A stretch of DNA of 64,000 nt, from NCBI RefSeq assembly GCF_004331735.1, contig NZ_SJSO01000002.1, positions 310,001-374,000 of the forward strand, read 5' to 3'. The notes beneath the pieces were generated by a model, which was not told where the DNA came from, ran no database searches, and worked only from the letters and a program-made list of their open reading frames with translations. Of the stretch, positions 8,491-18,710 are shown one piece after another. Source of the DNA: Pedobacter psychrodurus. GTDB taxonomy: Bacteria; Bacteroidota; Bacteroidia; Sphingobacteriales; Sphingobacteriaceae. The first letter of the stretch is position 1. Every line of letters starts with the position of its first letter. The translations under genes were made by a program, and so were the position numbers.

Positions 8491-10416
8491 ATGAAAACCT
8501 TAAAATTACTTTTCTTACTGGTGTTTGCTGCGGGAGCAGTAAATGCACAGGGTGTACAATTTTCTGCTGATAAGCCTGCGGCAGGGAGTACCGTTAAATT
8601 TACTTACGAACCAAAGGGAACCAATCTCGAAAATCTTGCAGATGTAAAATGTACTGCTTATACCTTTTTCTCAAAATCCAACCCTAAAAATACCAAGATA
8701 GAATTGGTTAAGGAAGGTTCGGTTTATAAGGGAGAAGTTTCTACGCCTGATAGTGTTACAATAGTTGGGCTTGCTTTCTCTGTTGGGGATAAAAAAGATG
8801 AAGCACCTGCTGGTTATATTTTAGAATTCACCAAAGCAGGAAAAGTACCCGCTGAAGCTTATCTTAACGAGGCTTTTTTATATGGATTAGCTGGGAATTA
8901 CTATCTCGGGCTTACAATTGATCCTGAAAAAGCAGTTTCGTTATATAAACAAGCTTTTGCTTTAAAGCCCGAATTGAAAAAGAAAAACCTAAACCAATAC
9001 CTGTCGCTTGAGTTCAAAGCGGATAAAGACAACGGAACGAAACTAATCAATGAGAATATTTCTGCATTATCGAAACTAAAAGAACCAAAAGAAGAAGATT
9101 TGGGCACAGTAATAAGTCTTTACTCACTATTAAAGAAAAAAACTCAGGCCGATTCGGTTAAAACTATTGTTCTCAAAAAATATCCTACTGGGAATTATGC
9201 TTGGAATGACGGGATGAATGCACTTTACGGCACAAAAGATTTCACAGCACAAGGTCAAAAAGCCGAAGAAATGATCGCTGCCTTTAAACTTGATCCAAGT
9301 AAAAAAGTAGATTTAAGTAGTTTGAACTCAATTTATAGCATGCTGGCTAACAGTGCTGTAAAAGCTAAGGATCTGGGGAAATTTCAGGATTACGCCAAAA
9401 AAGTTACCGACAAAATGACTAGGGCAAGTTTGTATAACAATAGTTTTGCATGGCCTTCTGCTGAGAAAAAAGAGAATATAGCGCTTGCAGCACAACTTTC
9501 AAAGCAATCGCTAGAGCTGATAGAAGCATCAAGAAATGATGAGATGCCAAAATATTACAACACTAAAGAAGAATACCTCAAATATTTAGACGGCGCTTAT
9601 GGTATGTATGCTGATACTTATGGGTTGCTACTTTATCATCAGGGGAAATTTAAAGAAGCGCTGGCCATGCAGGAAAAAGCTATACCCTTGTATGCTAATG
9701 TTCCGCCTGATGTATCTTCTCGTTATGTAACTTATTTAATTAAGGATGGCCAAGATGATAAAGCTTACAGTGAGGCCGAAAAATTGATTAAAGATGGTAA
9801 AGGCAACGATTCGTTAAAGACCGAATTTAAAATGCTTTATACTAAACTAAAGAAAGATGGAACTTATGAAACTTATCTTGCCAATTTAGAAAAAGCAGCA
9901 TTAGAAAAAGAGCGGGCAGAATGGACAAAAAAAATGATCAATATTCCAGCGCCTGCATTTTCATTAACTAACCTTAAAGGAGAAACGGTAAGTTTAGCCA
10001 GTTTGAAAGGAAAGATTGTAATTTTAGATTATTGGGCAACCTGGTGTGGACCATGTGTGTCTTCTTTCCCAGGGATGCAAAAAGCCTTGACCAAATACGC
10101 CAGTAATCCAAATGTAGTGTTCCTTTTTGTAAATACTTGGCAAACCGAAGACAATAGAGAAAAATTGGTAACTGATTTTATTACTGCGAAGAAATACAAT
10201 TTTAATGTGCTGTACGATACCAAAAACGTAAAAGACCCTTCCAAATTTGATGTGGTAAGCGCCTATAAAGTTGATGGAATCCCAACCAAATTTGTGATTG
10301 ATGGGGATGGCAATATCAGGTTTAAAGCTGTGGGCTTCTCTGGCTCTGATGATGGTGTGGTGAAAGAAATAGATTCGATGATTAGCTTACTGGGCCCAAA
10401 GGAATCGAGCAAATAA
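8491..10416 (+). CDS. Secreted TlpA-like thioredoxin with long helical N-terminal region
   Basis: 641 residues with a signal peptide (KLLFLLVFAAGAVNAQ). Residues 25-120 look like a beta-sandwich. Residues 120-470 are helical and TPR-like (NEAFLYGLAGNYYLGL, YKQAFALKPELKKK, YHQGKFKEALAMQEKAI). The C-terminal 150 are an AhpC/TSA-TlpA domain (APAFSLTNLKGETVSLASLKG) with WCGPC at 518-522 and the cis-Pro loop VDGIPTKFVID. It should act as a periplasmic disulfide reductase. Such multi-domain TlpA proteins are common in Bacteroidota; the partner is unknown. It is a single gene with a shared terminator. Confidence 0.85.
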   Translation: MKTLKLLFLLVFAAGAVNAQGVQFSADKPAAGSTVKFTYEPKGTNLENLADVKCTAYTFFSKSNPKNTKIELVKEGSVYKGEVSTPDSVTIVGLAFSVGDKKDEAPAGYILEFTKAGKVPAEAYLNEAFLYGLAGNYYLGLTIDPEKAVSLYKQAFALKPELKKKNLNQYLSLEFKADKDNGTKLINENISALSKLKEPKEEDLGTVISLYSLLKKKTQADSVKTIVLKKYPTGNYAWNDGMNALYGTKDFTAQGQKAEEMIAAFKLDPSKKVDLSSLNSIYSMLANSAVKAKDLGKFQDYAKKVTDKMTRASLYNNSFAWPSAEKKENIALAAQLSKQSLELIEASRNDEMPKYYNTKEEYLKYLDGAYGMYADTYGLLLYHQGKFKEALAMQEKAIPLYANVPPDVSSRYVTYLIKDGQDDKAYSEAEKLIKDGKGNDSLKTEFKMLYTKLKKDGTYETYLANLEKAALEKERAEWTKKMINIPAPAFSLTNLKGETVSLASLKGKIVILDYWATWCGPCVSSFPGMQKALTKYASNPNVVFLFVNTWQTEDNREKLVTDFITAKKYNFNVLYDTKNVKDPSKFDVVSAYKVDGIPTKFVIDGDGNIRFKAVGFSGSDDGVVKEIDSMISLLGPKESSK

Positions 10417-10428
10417 ATAAATCATTTT

Positions 10429-10470
10429 TAACTAGAAAAGATGCTGGTTGTCCAGCATCTTTTCTAGTTA
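10429..10470. terminator. Shared bidirectional terminator
   Basis: An essentially perfect 18-19 base stem (AACTAGAAAAGATGCTGG pairing across a four-base loop). It serves the convergent TlpA gene and the deaminase gene, whose stop codon (10468-10470) is the outer end of the stem. Confidence 0.85.
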
Positions 10471-10944
10471 ATATTCTATCCTCATTGGTGAGGTTTCCCA
10501 TAATTTAAAGGCTGCCAAGGCTTCGTCACGCATTAGTTGGATAACCGGCAGACTTCTGTTTTCCATGGGCTTGTCTAGCTCTTCGTATATAAATTTATCA
10601 CTAAAACCAATGTGCTCGGCATCAGCCTTGGTATTTGCATAATAAATCGTGTCGATTTTTGCCCAATAAATTGCTCCTAAACACATTGGGCAAGGCTCGC
10701 AACTGGTGTAAATTACGCAGCCGCTTAAATCGAAAGTATTTAATTCGGTACAGGCCAGCCTGATTGCCGAAACCTCCGCATGTGCAGTTGGATCGTTGGT
10801 GGAAGTTACCTTATTTGCCGATTTGGCAATCAACTTCCCATCTTTTACTACTACAGCTCCAAAAGGCCCACCAATGCTTTCACTCACATTTTGCACAGAT
10901 AACTCGATTGCCATCTGCATATATTCCTGATGTTGATTGTCCAT
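10468..10944 (-). CDS. Nucleoside deaminase, guanine deaminase-like
   Basis: Zinc-dependent cytidine deaminase-fold enzyme of 158 residues. The zinc site is TAHAEVSAIR (His55, catalytic Glu57) with SCEPCPMCLG (Cys85, Cys88). The length and the C-terminal part (NTKADAEHIGFSDKFIYEEL) resemble Bacillus GuaD, which turns guanine into xanthine. TadA-type tRNA deaminases share the motifs but differ in the tail. I therefore favour a purine or guanine deaminase without fixing the substrate. Its 3' end is embedded in the shared terminator. Confidence 0.8.
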   Translation of the reverse strand: MDNQHQEYMQMAIELSVQNVSESIGGPFGAVVVKDGKLIAKSANKVTSTNDPTAHAEVSAIRLACTELNTFDLSGCVIYTSCEPCPMCLGAIYWAKIDTIYYANTKADAEHIGFSDKFIYEELDKPMENRSLPVIQLMRDEALAAFKLWETSPMRIEY

Positions 10945-10972
10945 ATTAATCTAATCTTTTTTTAAAATATAG

Positions 10973-11008
10973 TACAAAAAAAATGCCCCGATTTATACGG
11001 AGCATCTA
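10973..11008 (-). terminator. Terminator of the OmpH-like gene
   Basis: On the minus strand ATGCTCCG pairs with CGGGGCAT across a seven-base loop and is followed by eight T. It lies about 20 bases after the stop at 11028. Confidence 0.8.
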
Positions 11009-11027
11009 TATTTTAATAGCTATTCGC

Positions 11028-11627
11028 TTATTTTTTGCTGTATTCTGCGTTTAAGCCTTTAATTACTTCTGAAGTAACGTCTAAACTTTCGTCGGCAAAT
11101 AAAATAGCGCTGTTACCTTTTGAGTAAGTTAAAACCATTTTATAACCTTTTTCCTTGGCGTAACCTTTTAAGTAATCGGCAACTTTATCATAAAGTTTTT
11201 CATTCTCAGCAGCTTGCTCATTCTGTAAAGCACCACCAGCATTTTGTTGGTAAGTTTGTAGTTCTTGTTGTTTACGTGCTAAACGCTCTTCAGTGCTTTT
11301 ACGTTGATCGGCCGATAAAGTTTGTGCCGATTGTTGGTATTGTGCAACCTCTCTTTGAAAAGCCTGACCTTTAGCCTGCATATCTGCTTGAGCATTTTTG
11401 GACTTACCTTCAAATTTCACTTTAAGATCTTTGAAGTATTCGTATTTTGTAAGTAACGAGTCGGAGTTTACGTACACAATTTTCTCAGCTGGAGAAACTG
11501 CTGCAGTAGTACCCTCAGTTTTTTTAGTTTCAGTAGTTTTAGTGTCTTTGTTCTGGCATGCAGAGAAAGCAGTTATCAAAGTTGCTGTTGCAAGTAAACC
11601 AAAGGTTTTAAAGGTTCTTCTTTCCAT
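11028..11627 (-). CDS. OmpH/Skp-family lipoprotein
   Basis: 199 residues. The leader MERRTFKTFGLLATATLITAFSAC gives a lipobox with Cys24, followed by a Thr/Lys-rich linker. Residues 50-199 show the Skp/OmpH layout: VYVNSDSLLTKYEYFKDL at the start, a long coiled coil rich in Gln and Glu (QREVAQYQQSAQTLSADQRK...) and the C-terminal strand GYKMVLTYSKGNSAILFADESLDVT. Skp is a periplasmic chaperone for outer-membrane proteins. This member is membrane-anchored, so it may hold clients near the envelope (inference). It has a very clear own promoter. Confidence 0.88.
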   Translation of the reverse strand: MERRTFKTFGLLATATLITAFSACQNKDTKTTETKKTEGTTAAVSPAEKIVYVNSDSLLTKYEYFKDLKVKFEGKSKNAQADMQAKGQAFQREVAQYQQSAQTLSADQRKSTEERLARKQQELQTYQQNAGGALQNEQAAENEKLYDKVADYLKGYAKEKGYKMVLTYSKGNSAILFADESLDVTSEVIKGLNAEYSKK

Positions 11628-11647
11628 TCTTGTTTAATAAATTTTAG

Positions 11648-11678
11648 CAAACTTATATAAATTAGTTTTTATATCCAA
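11648..11678 (-). promoter_or_regulatory. Textbook Bacteroidota promoter of the OmpH-like gene
   Basis: On the minus strand TTG (11676-11678), a 20-base spacer and TAAGTTTG (11648-11655). The predicted start near 11643 leaves a leader of about 16 bases. Confidence 0.7.
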
Positions 11679-11744
11679 TTTAAAGCCAATCCGATAAATA
11701 TAAGCGATTGTAAAATACTAATGTTTTTGATTGAGGAAAGCAAT

Positions 11745-11845
11745 TGCGGTATTTCATTTTAATGTTACACCCGCTGTTCGCTTTATTTCATGCCCGCTGC
11801 CATCGGGTTTAGGTGGCACGGCTAGCATTGCTATTTGGGGTTGCA
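11745..11845. repeat. Degenerate copy of the dispersed CGGGTTTAGGTGGC repeat
   Basis: Contains CCCGCTGTTCGC and ATCGGGTTTAGGTGGC, signature pieces of the long repeat also seen at 44631-45475 and 54060-54345. No gene is visible here. Confidence 0.45.
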
Positions 11846-11870
11846 GGGTGGCAATAGCAAATTTCATAAC

Positions 11871-12036
11871 ACCAAACGTTCCTACGGAACGAAAAAAATA
11901 TTTCATTTTTTTCTACCCATGAGTCGTTCCTACGGAACGATTTGTAATTTGGAAACTAATCATTGCCGTCCCAGCGGGACGACTCATGGGTAGCCAATTG
12001 AATAATTGGCGTTTTCGTTCCATGGGAACGTTTGGT
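11871..12036. repeat. Nested palindrome (REPIN-like) upstream of gyrB
   Basis: Four small hairpins form two nested inverted pairs. The outer pair is ACCAAACGTTCC (11871-11882) with GGAACGTTTGGT (12025-12036). The inner pair is CTACCCATGAGTCG (11913-11926) with CGACTCATGGGTAG (11980-11993), both perfect. Each arm carries its own hairpin (CGTTCCTACGGAACG twice, CGTCCCAGCGGGACG, CGTTCCATGGGAACG). A fifth, GCCAATT / AATTGGC, lies at 11993-12010. Confidence 0.85.
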
Positions 12037-12175
12037 GGGTGGCTAGTGAGATAGTCGTTTAATACCTATTTGCAAGGTTTGCTTTGCTTTTCAAAACCTT
12101 CCTTAAATAATCTTAACCTGCTTTATGTTTAATGCTTTAGTGCAGAGACTTTATCGCTTTTTCACAGTCTAAAAC

Positions 12176-12184
12176 TTATCCACA
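12176..12184 (+). promoter_or_regulatory. DnaA box TTATCCACA
   Basis: A perfect match to the consensus DnaA box, three bases before the -33 TTG of the gyrB promoter. Only one perfect box is present, so it is more likely a regulatory site than an origin. Confidence 0.5.
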
Positions 12185-12186
12185 TA

Positions 12187-12218
12187 TTGGGTTAAATGCC
12201 AAAATTTCCGTATTTTTG
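12187..12218 (+). promoter_or_regulatory. gyrB promoter
   Basis: TTG at 12187-12189, a 21-base spacer and a perfect TATTTTTG at 12211-12218. ATG is at 12243, so the leader is about 20 bases. Confidence 0.65.
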
Positions 12219-12239
12219 ATACTTATTGTTTTTAATTAA

Positions 12240-14201
<1,962 letters not shown>

Positions 14202-14240
14202 CCCCTAAATCCCCTGAAGGGGACTTTAAAATACGAACAA

Positions 14241-14274
14241 ACCCTCTTCAAGTTAAATCTTGGAGAGGGTTTTT
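14241..14274 (+). terminator. gyrB terminator
   Basis: AACCCTCT..CAAG pairs with CTTG.AGAGGGTT and is followed by six T, about 40 bases after the gyrB stop. Confidence 0.8.
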
Positions 14275-14290
14275 TATTCGATTGTGGTGG

Positions 14291-14367
14291 AAGATGTTAC
14301 CATCTTACACTATATTGAGTTTTTCTCATTTGTATAAATTGTGATGAGTCAGATGGTAACATCTGAC
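14291..14367. repeat. Pair of GATGTTACCATC palindromes
   Basis: AAGATGTTACCATCTT (14291-14306) and GTCAGATGGTAACATCTGAC (14348-14367) are each palindromic and carry the same core in opposite orientation. Just downstream, 14405-14455 holds a second repeat type (AAGATTGCTTCTCCG...CAATGACG). The gyrB-bestrophin gap has no gene. Confidence 0.65.
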
Positions 14368-14465
14368 TTTACTGAGCACAACGTTCGCTGGTAAAACCCA
14401 AAGCATTAAGATTGCTTCTCCGAAAAGTCGGAGCAGGCAATGCCTCTCAATGACGATCATTTGAT

Positions 14466-14501
14466 TAAAAACAAAGCCATTCCGTTTACGAATGGCTTTG
14501 T
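14466..14501 (-). terminator. Terminator of the bestrophin operon
   Basis: ACAAAGCCATTC pairs with GAATGGCTTTGT; on the minus strand five T follow. It is about 100 bases past the stop of the bestrophin gene. Confidence 0.65.
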
Positions 14502-14601
14502 ATCACTATAAACCTTTCAAAATAATTTGTGCTATCCAGTGCAAATACATTTTGATTAACTAACCATCTCAAATGATGAGATTATTTTTAGGCAAGAAGT
14601 A

Positions 14602-15528
14602 TTACAGGATGTAATATGACCCCACAGGTGCCAATTCGGTTTGAGGTTTGTCCTCGTATATTTTATTATCATCCAACATTTGGCACAAATCTCTTTCAAT
14701 AGTTCTGCAAATTGTTGTAGTTGGTGTATCGGTAGGTTTATTCTCGAAAGGATCCTGAAGGTGAACTGCCATTTTTTCAACCAATAAAAAGAATGCAGCA
14801 ATAGCAACCACTAGTGGAACTTCCATATAGCCAAAATATTCAATTAGGCCAAAAGGCAGTAGTACGATGAACAAATGGATAGACATATTGATGTATTTGC
14901 TATAAGTAACCGGAAAAACGGTGTTTTTTATTCTCTCCGATCCGCCCATATGGTTACATAAAGCCGTAATGGTTTTGTCAATTTCTATTTGCTGGTATTT
15001 ATTTATCCAGCCCTCCTGTAAGGCTTTTTTCAGATCCATGGCATGCAGTTCCAATATAGTGGCAGTTACATTTTTGCGTTTTTTAATAAAAGCAATTTCT
15101 TCTGCAGAAACGTACTCCTCTAAACCTTTGCGCGGATTAAAGCCCCTTAACGCCTGACTTAAGGCATAACACCAGGCAATCTGTCTTTTGATAAACCTCG
15201 CCTTAAATTCTTCAATTTCATCTAATCCGTAAGGATTTTCAACGAAAGATAATATTTGGCGGGAAAGGGTTCTCGAATCGTTAACTATGGCGCCCCATAG
15301 AATCCTGGCCTCCCACCATCTATCGTAAGCTTGGTTAGACCGAAACGCCAATAGCAGCGAAATGATTGTTCCTAATAAAGCTGGTACAGCAACAGGAATA
15401 GAAATGCGTGTAACATGAAAGTTTTCATACAGTACCACAATACCTATAGAGTAGCCAATAACAAACAGAAGTTCTTTTTTGATCTTTCCGAATATATAAG
15501 TGAGCGGAATATTATTTCGTAACAGCAT
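14602..15528 (-). CDS. Bestrophin family ion channel
   Basis: 308 residues, matching bacterial bestrophins (anion or cation channels in the inner membrane). Two hydrophobic segments lie near residues 18-60 and two near 215-255. The signature LLAFRSNQAYDRWWEARILWGAIVNDSRTL follows the second helix, and MVGGSERIKNTVFPVTYSKY-type sequence (here MGGSERIKNTVFPVTYSKY) precedes the third. The upstream Usp-like gene ends 23 bases away in the same direction, so the two probably form one operon. Confidence 0.9.
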   Translation of the reverse strand: MLLRNNIPLTYIFGKIKKELLFVIGYSIGIVVLYENFHVTRISIPVAVPALLGTIISLLLAFRSNQAYDRWWEARILWGAIVNDSRTLSRQILSFVENPYGLDEIEEFKARFIKRQIAWCYALSQALRGFNPRKGLEEYVSAEEIAFIKKRKNVTATILELHAMDLKKALQEGWINKYQQIEIDKTITALCNHMGGSERIKNTVFPVTYSKYINMSIHLFIVLLPFGLIEYFGYMEVPLVVAIAAFFLLVEKMAVHLQDPFENKPTDTPTTTICRTIERDLCQMLDDNKIYEDKPQTELAPVGSYYIL

Positions 15529-15551
15529 AGTATTTAGTTTAAAATTGATGA

Positions 15552-16049
15552 TTAAGCGTTTGCTTCTTGCAGTTGCGCTTCGTGTATTTTTGTGTCAATT
15601 AAGTTTTCTGAGGCATGAACAGTCAAAGTATTTAATTGGATTACTTCGCAGCCTGCACGTTCTGTTAATATTTTAGGGTCGATGCTGAATTTATTTATCG
15701 GCGTAAAATTGTACTCTTTTAAATAGGCAATATGCTCTACATCAAAAGCTTCGATAAAATTTTTGAAAGCGGCTACTGTACTTCCGTAAAAATATTCGAT
15801 CCCAATGGTATTGATTTGACTAGGGTATTTTGCCTTGGCTTGATTTATCTGCTGATAAAATTCGTCGCTAACATTTTCGTAATCACGGCTGCGGCGGCTC
15901 AACATTAACATATCAGTTATAGAATCTGATAATTTAAAGGCATGTACAAAAATGATATTTAAAGTTTCATTTTTTTGGTGCTGAACAAGCGCATCAATAA
16001 TTTTAATGCTTTCTAATTTAAAATCGGTCGGTACTAATACAGTTTTCAT
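15552..16049 (-). CDS. Universal-stress-protein-like protein
   Basis: 165 residues starting MKTVLVPTDF, the typical first strand of the Usp fold. FVHAF and FIEAFDVEHIAYLKEY match the middle of the fold. The ATP-binding GxxGxS motif of classical UspA is not visible, so nucleotide binding is doubtful. It is a single domain and cytoplasmic. It lies upstream of, and is probably co-transcribed with, the bestrophin gene; a stress or membrane-potential link is only a guess. Confidence 0.7.
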   Translation of the reverse strand: MKTVLVPTDFKLESIKIIDALVQHQKNETLNIIFVHAFKLSDSITDMLMLSRRSRDYENVSDEFYQQINQAKAKYPSQINTIGIEYFYGSTVAAFKNFIEAFDVEHIAYLKEYNFTPINKFSIDPKILTERAGCEVIQLNTLTVHASENLIDTKIHEAQLQEANA

Positions 16050-16188
16050 CGCTATAACTTGTTTAAATGAATGGAAAAATTATTTATACAAGTTTAGCGC
16101 GATGATATTATAGCGAAATAAGAGCGCGATTAGAATGAGATTAGAGCGCACTCCTTTTTGGAGTAATTATTGATTAACTGTGTAAAAT

Positions 16189-16297
16189 GGTTAATCGGTT
16201 AACTAAAAATAGGATAACGGAATACTAGGTTGATAAATTGTTTGATTGTTGGGATTGATTTCACAATTAACCAGTTTAAACAATTAACCGATTAACC
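16189..16297. repeat. GGTTAATCGG-ended element covering a stop codon
   Basis: Perfect ten-base inverted ends GGTTAATCGG (16189-16198) and CCGATTAACC (16288-16297). The right end contains the TAA stop and last Gly codon of the histidine kinase gene. Related to 7067-7181 and 58998-59071. Confidence 0.75.
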
Positions 16298-17644
16298 CTT
16301 CGTTGGCAATAAAACCTTAATCTCTGTGCCAACCCCTTCTTGCGATTTAATGGCAATACTACCTCTATGCAGACGGATGATATTTAGAGAAAGGGGTAAG
16401 CCAACGCCATATCCCTTAAAATCATTGGTGTTCGATGCACGATAAAAGGGTTCAAATATATGCTGTATATCTGTCTGTGGTATTCCAATTCCTCTATCCG
16501 TTACGGCAATTGATAGCATATTGGCATTGCTTTCGATACTAATACTTACCAGATTTTCATTTGAGTATTTACAGGCATTGTTTACAATATTGCTGATGGC
16601 AAGTTTAATCAGGTTTTTGTTTACACGCAGTGTTAGCAATTCTTCATCATCAGGCAGTTTGGTAAAGTCGATTTCTATCTTACTGTTGGGGTGTACCTGG
16701 TTAACCGATTCTTTAATTTCCCATAACAGTTCGTCCATCCGTACCTCTTCCCAAGGTTGGTTTTTTCCATTAAAGCCAGATTGTGCCAGGCCCAATAAAC
16801 TGGTTAGGATATGTTCTAATCTTTCTGCCTCATCTTTAATTTTCGCTAAAGCTTTTTCCTGTTTTGCGGTATCTTCAATAGTCTTCATCGCCAGTTCAAC
16901 CTCACCACTAATAATCGTTAATGGTGTTCTTAACTCGTGCGAAGCATTGCTGATAAAGTTATTTTGCGTTTCGAAAGCTGTTTCTAAACGGTTAAGCATG
17001 TTGTTAAAGGTTTGGGCCAATTGCGACATTTCATCATTGCCTTTTTTTACATCCAGCCTCAGGTGTAAATTTTCTGCTTTTATCTTCTTTACACTTTTAA
17101 TTATATTTCTTAATGGCATTAACATGTAGTTAGAAAATTTCCAGCCAACAACAAACGATAAAATAACAGAAAGGAAAAAACCGATAATCAAAATTCTTTG
17201 CAGGTCTTTTAGTTCCCGAAAGCCGAAGGGATCGTTTGCCGAAACAATCACAATATATCCAGCATCGTGATTTTTAAAGAATTTCCCTGCATAAAAGTGG
17301 TTTTCAATACGATAACGTGCTACATATCCGGCATTTATTCGGTTGTAAAAACTAGCCGGTAGCTCTCGGTCCAATTTATCGGTTGGCTTCCCAGCTTCTA
17401 TTATATATTCTTTTTCTGAAGGCAACCGCTCAAGGTATTGATTACGCATTTTAGCGTAAACCTTATTGTTTTCGTCTTCGTATAATTTAATCTGGGCAGC
17501 GATATTAACCCTGGCCTCTAAACGTTTATAAAAATCTTCAAAAGCGAAATCGTTAGAAAAATACCAAACAAAACCACTTAATAAAGAGATAATGATTGCC
17601 GATAAAATGGCGAAAAGTAAAGTGATTTTCTTGGCTATCTCCAT
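16292..17644 (-). CDS. HAMP-domain sensor histidine kinase
   Basis: 450 residues. TM1 at about 7-29 and TM2 at about 150-170 frame a periplasmic sensor of about 120 residues. HAMP then runs ~171-225 (MPLRNIIKSVKKIKAENLHLRL). The dimerisation box is NNFISNASHELRTPLTII with phospho-His236. The ATPase has NIVNNACKYSNEN, DRGIGIP and GYGVGLPLSLNII. The gene starts directly after the response regulator stop with no gap, so the two are one operon and form a cognate pair. The signal is unknown. The stop codon lies inside a repeat element. Confidence 0.93.
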   Translation of the reverse strand: MEIAKKITLLFAILSAIIISLLSGFVWYFSNDFAFEDFYKRLEARVNIAAQIKLYEDENNKVYAKMRNQYLERLPSEKEYIIEAGKPTDKLDRELPASFYNRINAGYVARYRIENHFYAGKFFKNHDAGYIVIVSANDPFGFRELKDLQRILIIGFFLSVILSFVVGWKFSNYMLMPLRNIIKSVKKIKAENLHLRLDVKKGNDEMSQLAQTFNNMLNRLETAFETQNNFISNASHELRTPLTIISGEVELAMKTIEDTAKQEKALAKIKDEAERLEHILTSLLGLAQSGFNGKNQPWEEVRMDELLWEIKESVNQVHPNSKIEIDFTKLPDDEELLTLRVNKNLIKLAISNIVNNACKYSNENLVSISIESNANMLSIAVTDRGIGIPQTDIQHIFEPFYRASNTNDFKGYGVGLPLSLNIIRLHRGSIAIKSQEGVGTEIKVLLPTKG

Positions 17645-18322
17645 TTATTTTTCCTTTAATATATAACCTAAGCCTACTGCGGTGTGGATAAGCTTTTGAT
17701 CAGAATTTTTATCTATTTTTTTGCGAAGATAATTAACATAAACATCAACCACATTGGTGCCAAGGTTAAAGTCGATATCCCAAACATTTTCCAAGATATC
17801 TATCCGAGATAAAATTTTGGATTTATTTTTAGCCATATATTCAATCAGGCGATATTCTGTGGCGGTGAGTACAATTTCTTGCTGATTACGCTTTACCGTT
17901 TTTGCGCTTAAATTAATCTGGAGGTCTGCTATGGAAATAATCTGATCTTGTGAAACCACGCCATGATATCGCCTCAACAGCATCCTGATCCGCGCAAAAA
18001 GCTCGGCAAATTTAAAAGGTTTGATCAGGTAGTCATCTGCGCCATTGTCTAACCCGTTTACCACATTTTCTGTAGTACCCAGAGCGGTAAGCATAATAAT
18101 AGGTGTATTTGGTTTTTGTTCTTTAATGATCTTGCAGAGTTCCAATCCATTTATTCCAGGTAGCATGATGTCGAGAATAATCAGGTCGAACTGATTTTCT
18201 ATAGCCATCTGTTTCCCGATTAAACCATCAGGAGCTATACTCACGGTAAATCCCTCATCGCTTAAACCTCTCGAAATTACAGATACAACGCTCGGTTCAT
18301 CTTCTACAAGTAATAAATTCAT
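17645..18322 (-). CDS. OmpR/PhoB-family response regulator
   Basis: 225 residues. The receiver domain has acidic DE near residues 7-9, phospho-acceptor Asp51 in LIILDIMLPGINGLEL, and the LIKPFKFAELFARI lysine. A winged-helix DNA-binding domain spans ~130-225 (LTATEYRLIEYMAKNKSKILSRIDILENVWDIDFNLGTNVVDVYVNYLRKKID). It acts with the kinase encoded directly downstream. Targets are unknown; no repeated operator is evident nearby. Confidence 0.95.
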   Translation of the reverse strand: MNLLLVEDEPSVVSVISRGLSDEGFTVSIAPDGLIGKQMAIENQFDLIILDIMLPGINGLELCKIIKEQKPNTPIIMLTALGTTENVVNGLDNGADDYLIKPFKFAELFARIRMLLRRYHGVVSQDQIISIADLQINLSAKTVKRNQQEIVLTATEYRLIEYMAKNKSKILSRIDILENVWDIDFNLGTNVVDVYVNYLRKKIDKNSDQKLIHTAVGLGYILKEK

Positions 18323-18445
18323 TTTGTTGGCAAGTAATCTAAAAAATAGGGAATTACAAAATATTAATTAATGGTTTAGCTGGTTTTAATGCTTTTTTAA
18401 CGCTAAGCCGACACAATTGTTTGGATGAATATAAATTGAAGCATA

Positions 18446-18471
18446 AAAAAGCCTCTCAAACGAGAGGCTTT
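18446..18471 (-). terminator. Terminator-like hairpin
   Basis: AAAGCCTCTC pairs with GAGAGGCTTT across AAAC. The minus strand continues with six T, so it probably ends transcripts from the SRPBCC gene to the right. Confidence 0.7.
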
Positions 18472-18483
18472 AAATAATTTTTA

Positions 18484-18650
18484 AGTGGTCTTCGACTACG
18501 CTCAGACTGACATATTATAATAGAAGTGTCGTTGCGAGGAGGAACGACGAAGCAATCTTTCATGCTAGGAATCTTGCTATAAAGATTGCTTCCCCGAAAA
18601 TCGGGGCAGGCTGTCGGCTGAAAAAGCCTTCTTATAATGACGATTCTACG
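18484..18650. repeat. Composite of dispersed repeats
   Basis: Contains TCTTCGACTACGCTCAGACTGAC, then GTCGTTGCGAGGAGGAACGACGAAGCAATCTTT with its inverted partner AAAGATTGCTTCCCCG...TAATGACG. The 388-base gap 18323-18710 holds this and one hairpin but no gene. Confidence 0.55.
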
Positions 18651-18710
18651 CAGCCTTTAACCTCACGCTAATGTTTTTCTAAGAAGGAATTCCTTAGGAT
18701 CACTCATTAA

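Noticed and set aside
11871..12036. The palindrome block as part of a replication origin near gyrB
   Set aside because: No dnaA gene, only one DnaA box, and no AT-rich repeats of origin type; a repeat element explains it better.
17680..17688. Second perfect DnaA-box sequence (TGTGGATAA on the plus strand)
   Set aside because: It lies inside the response regulator coding region, at codons for IHTAVGL-type conserved sequence; no cluster around it, so chance is likely.
18484..18650. Possible small RNA gene between the two-component genes and the SRPBCC gene
   Set aside because: The conserved parts match dispersed repeat types seen elsewhere; no promoter is visible.
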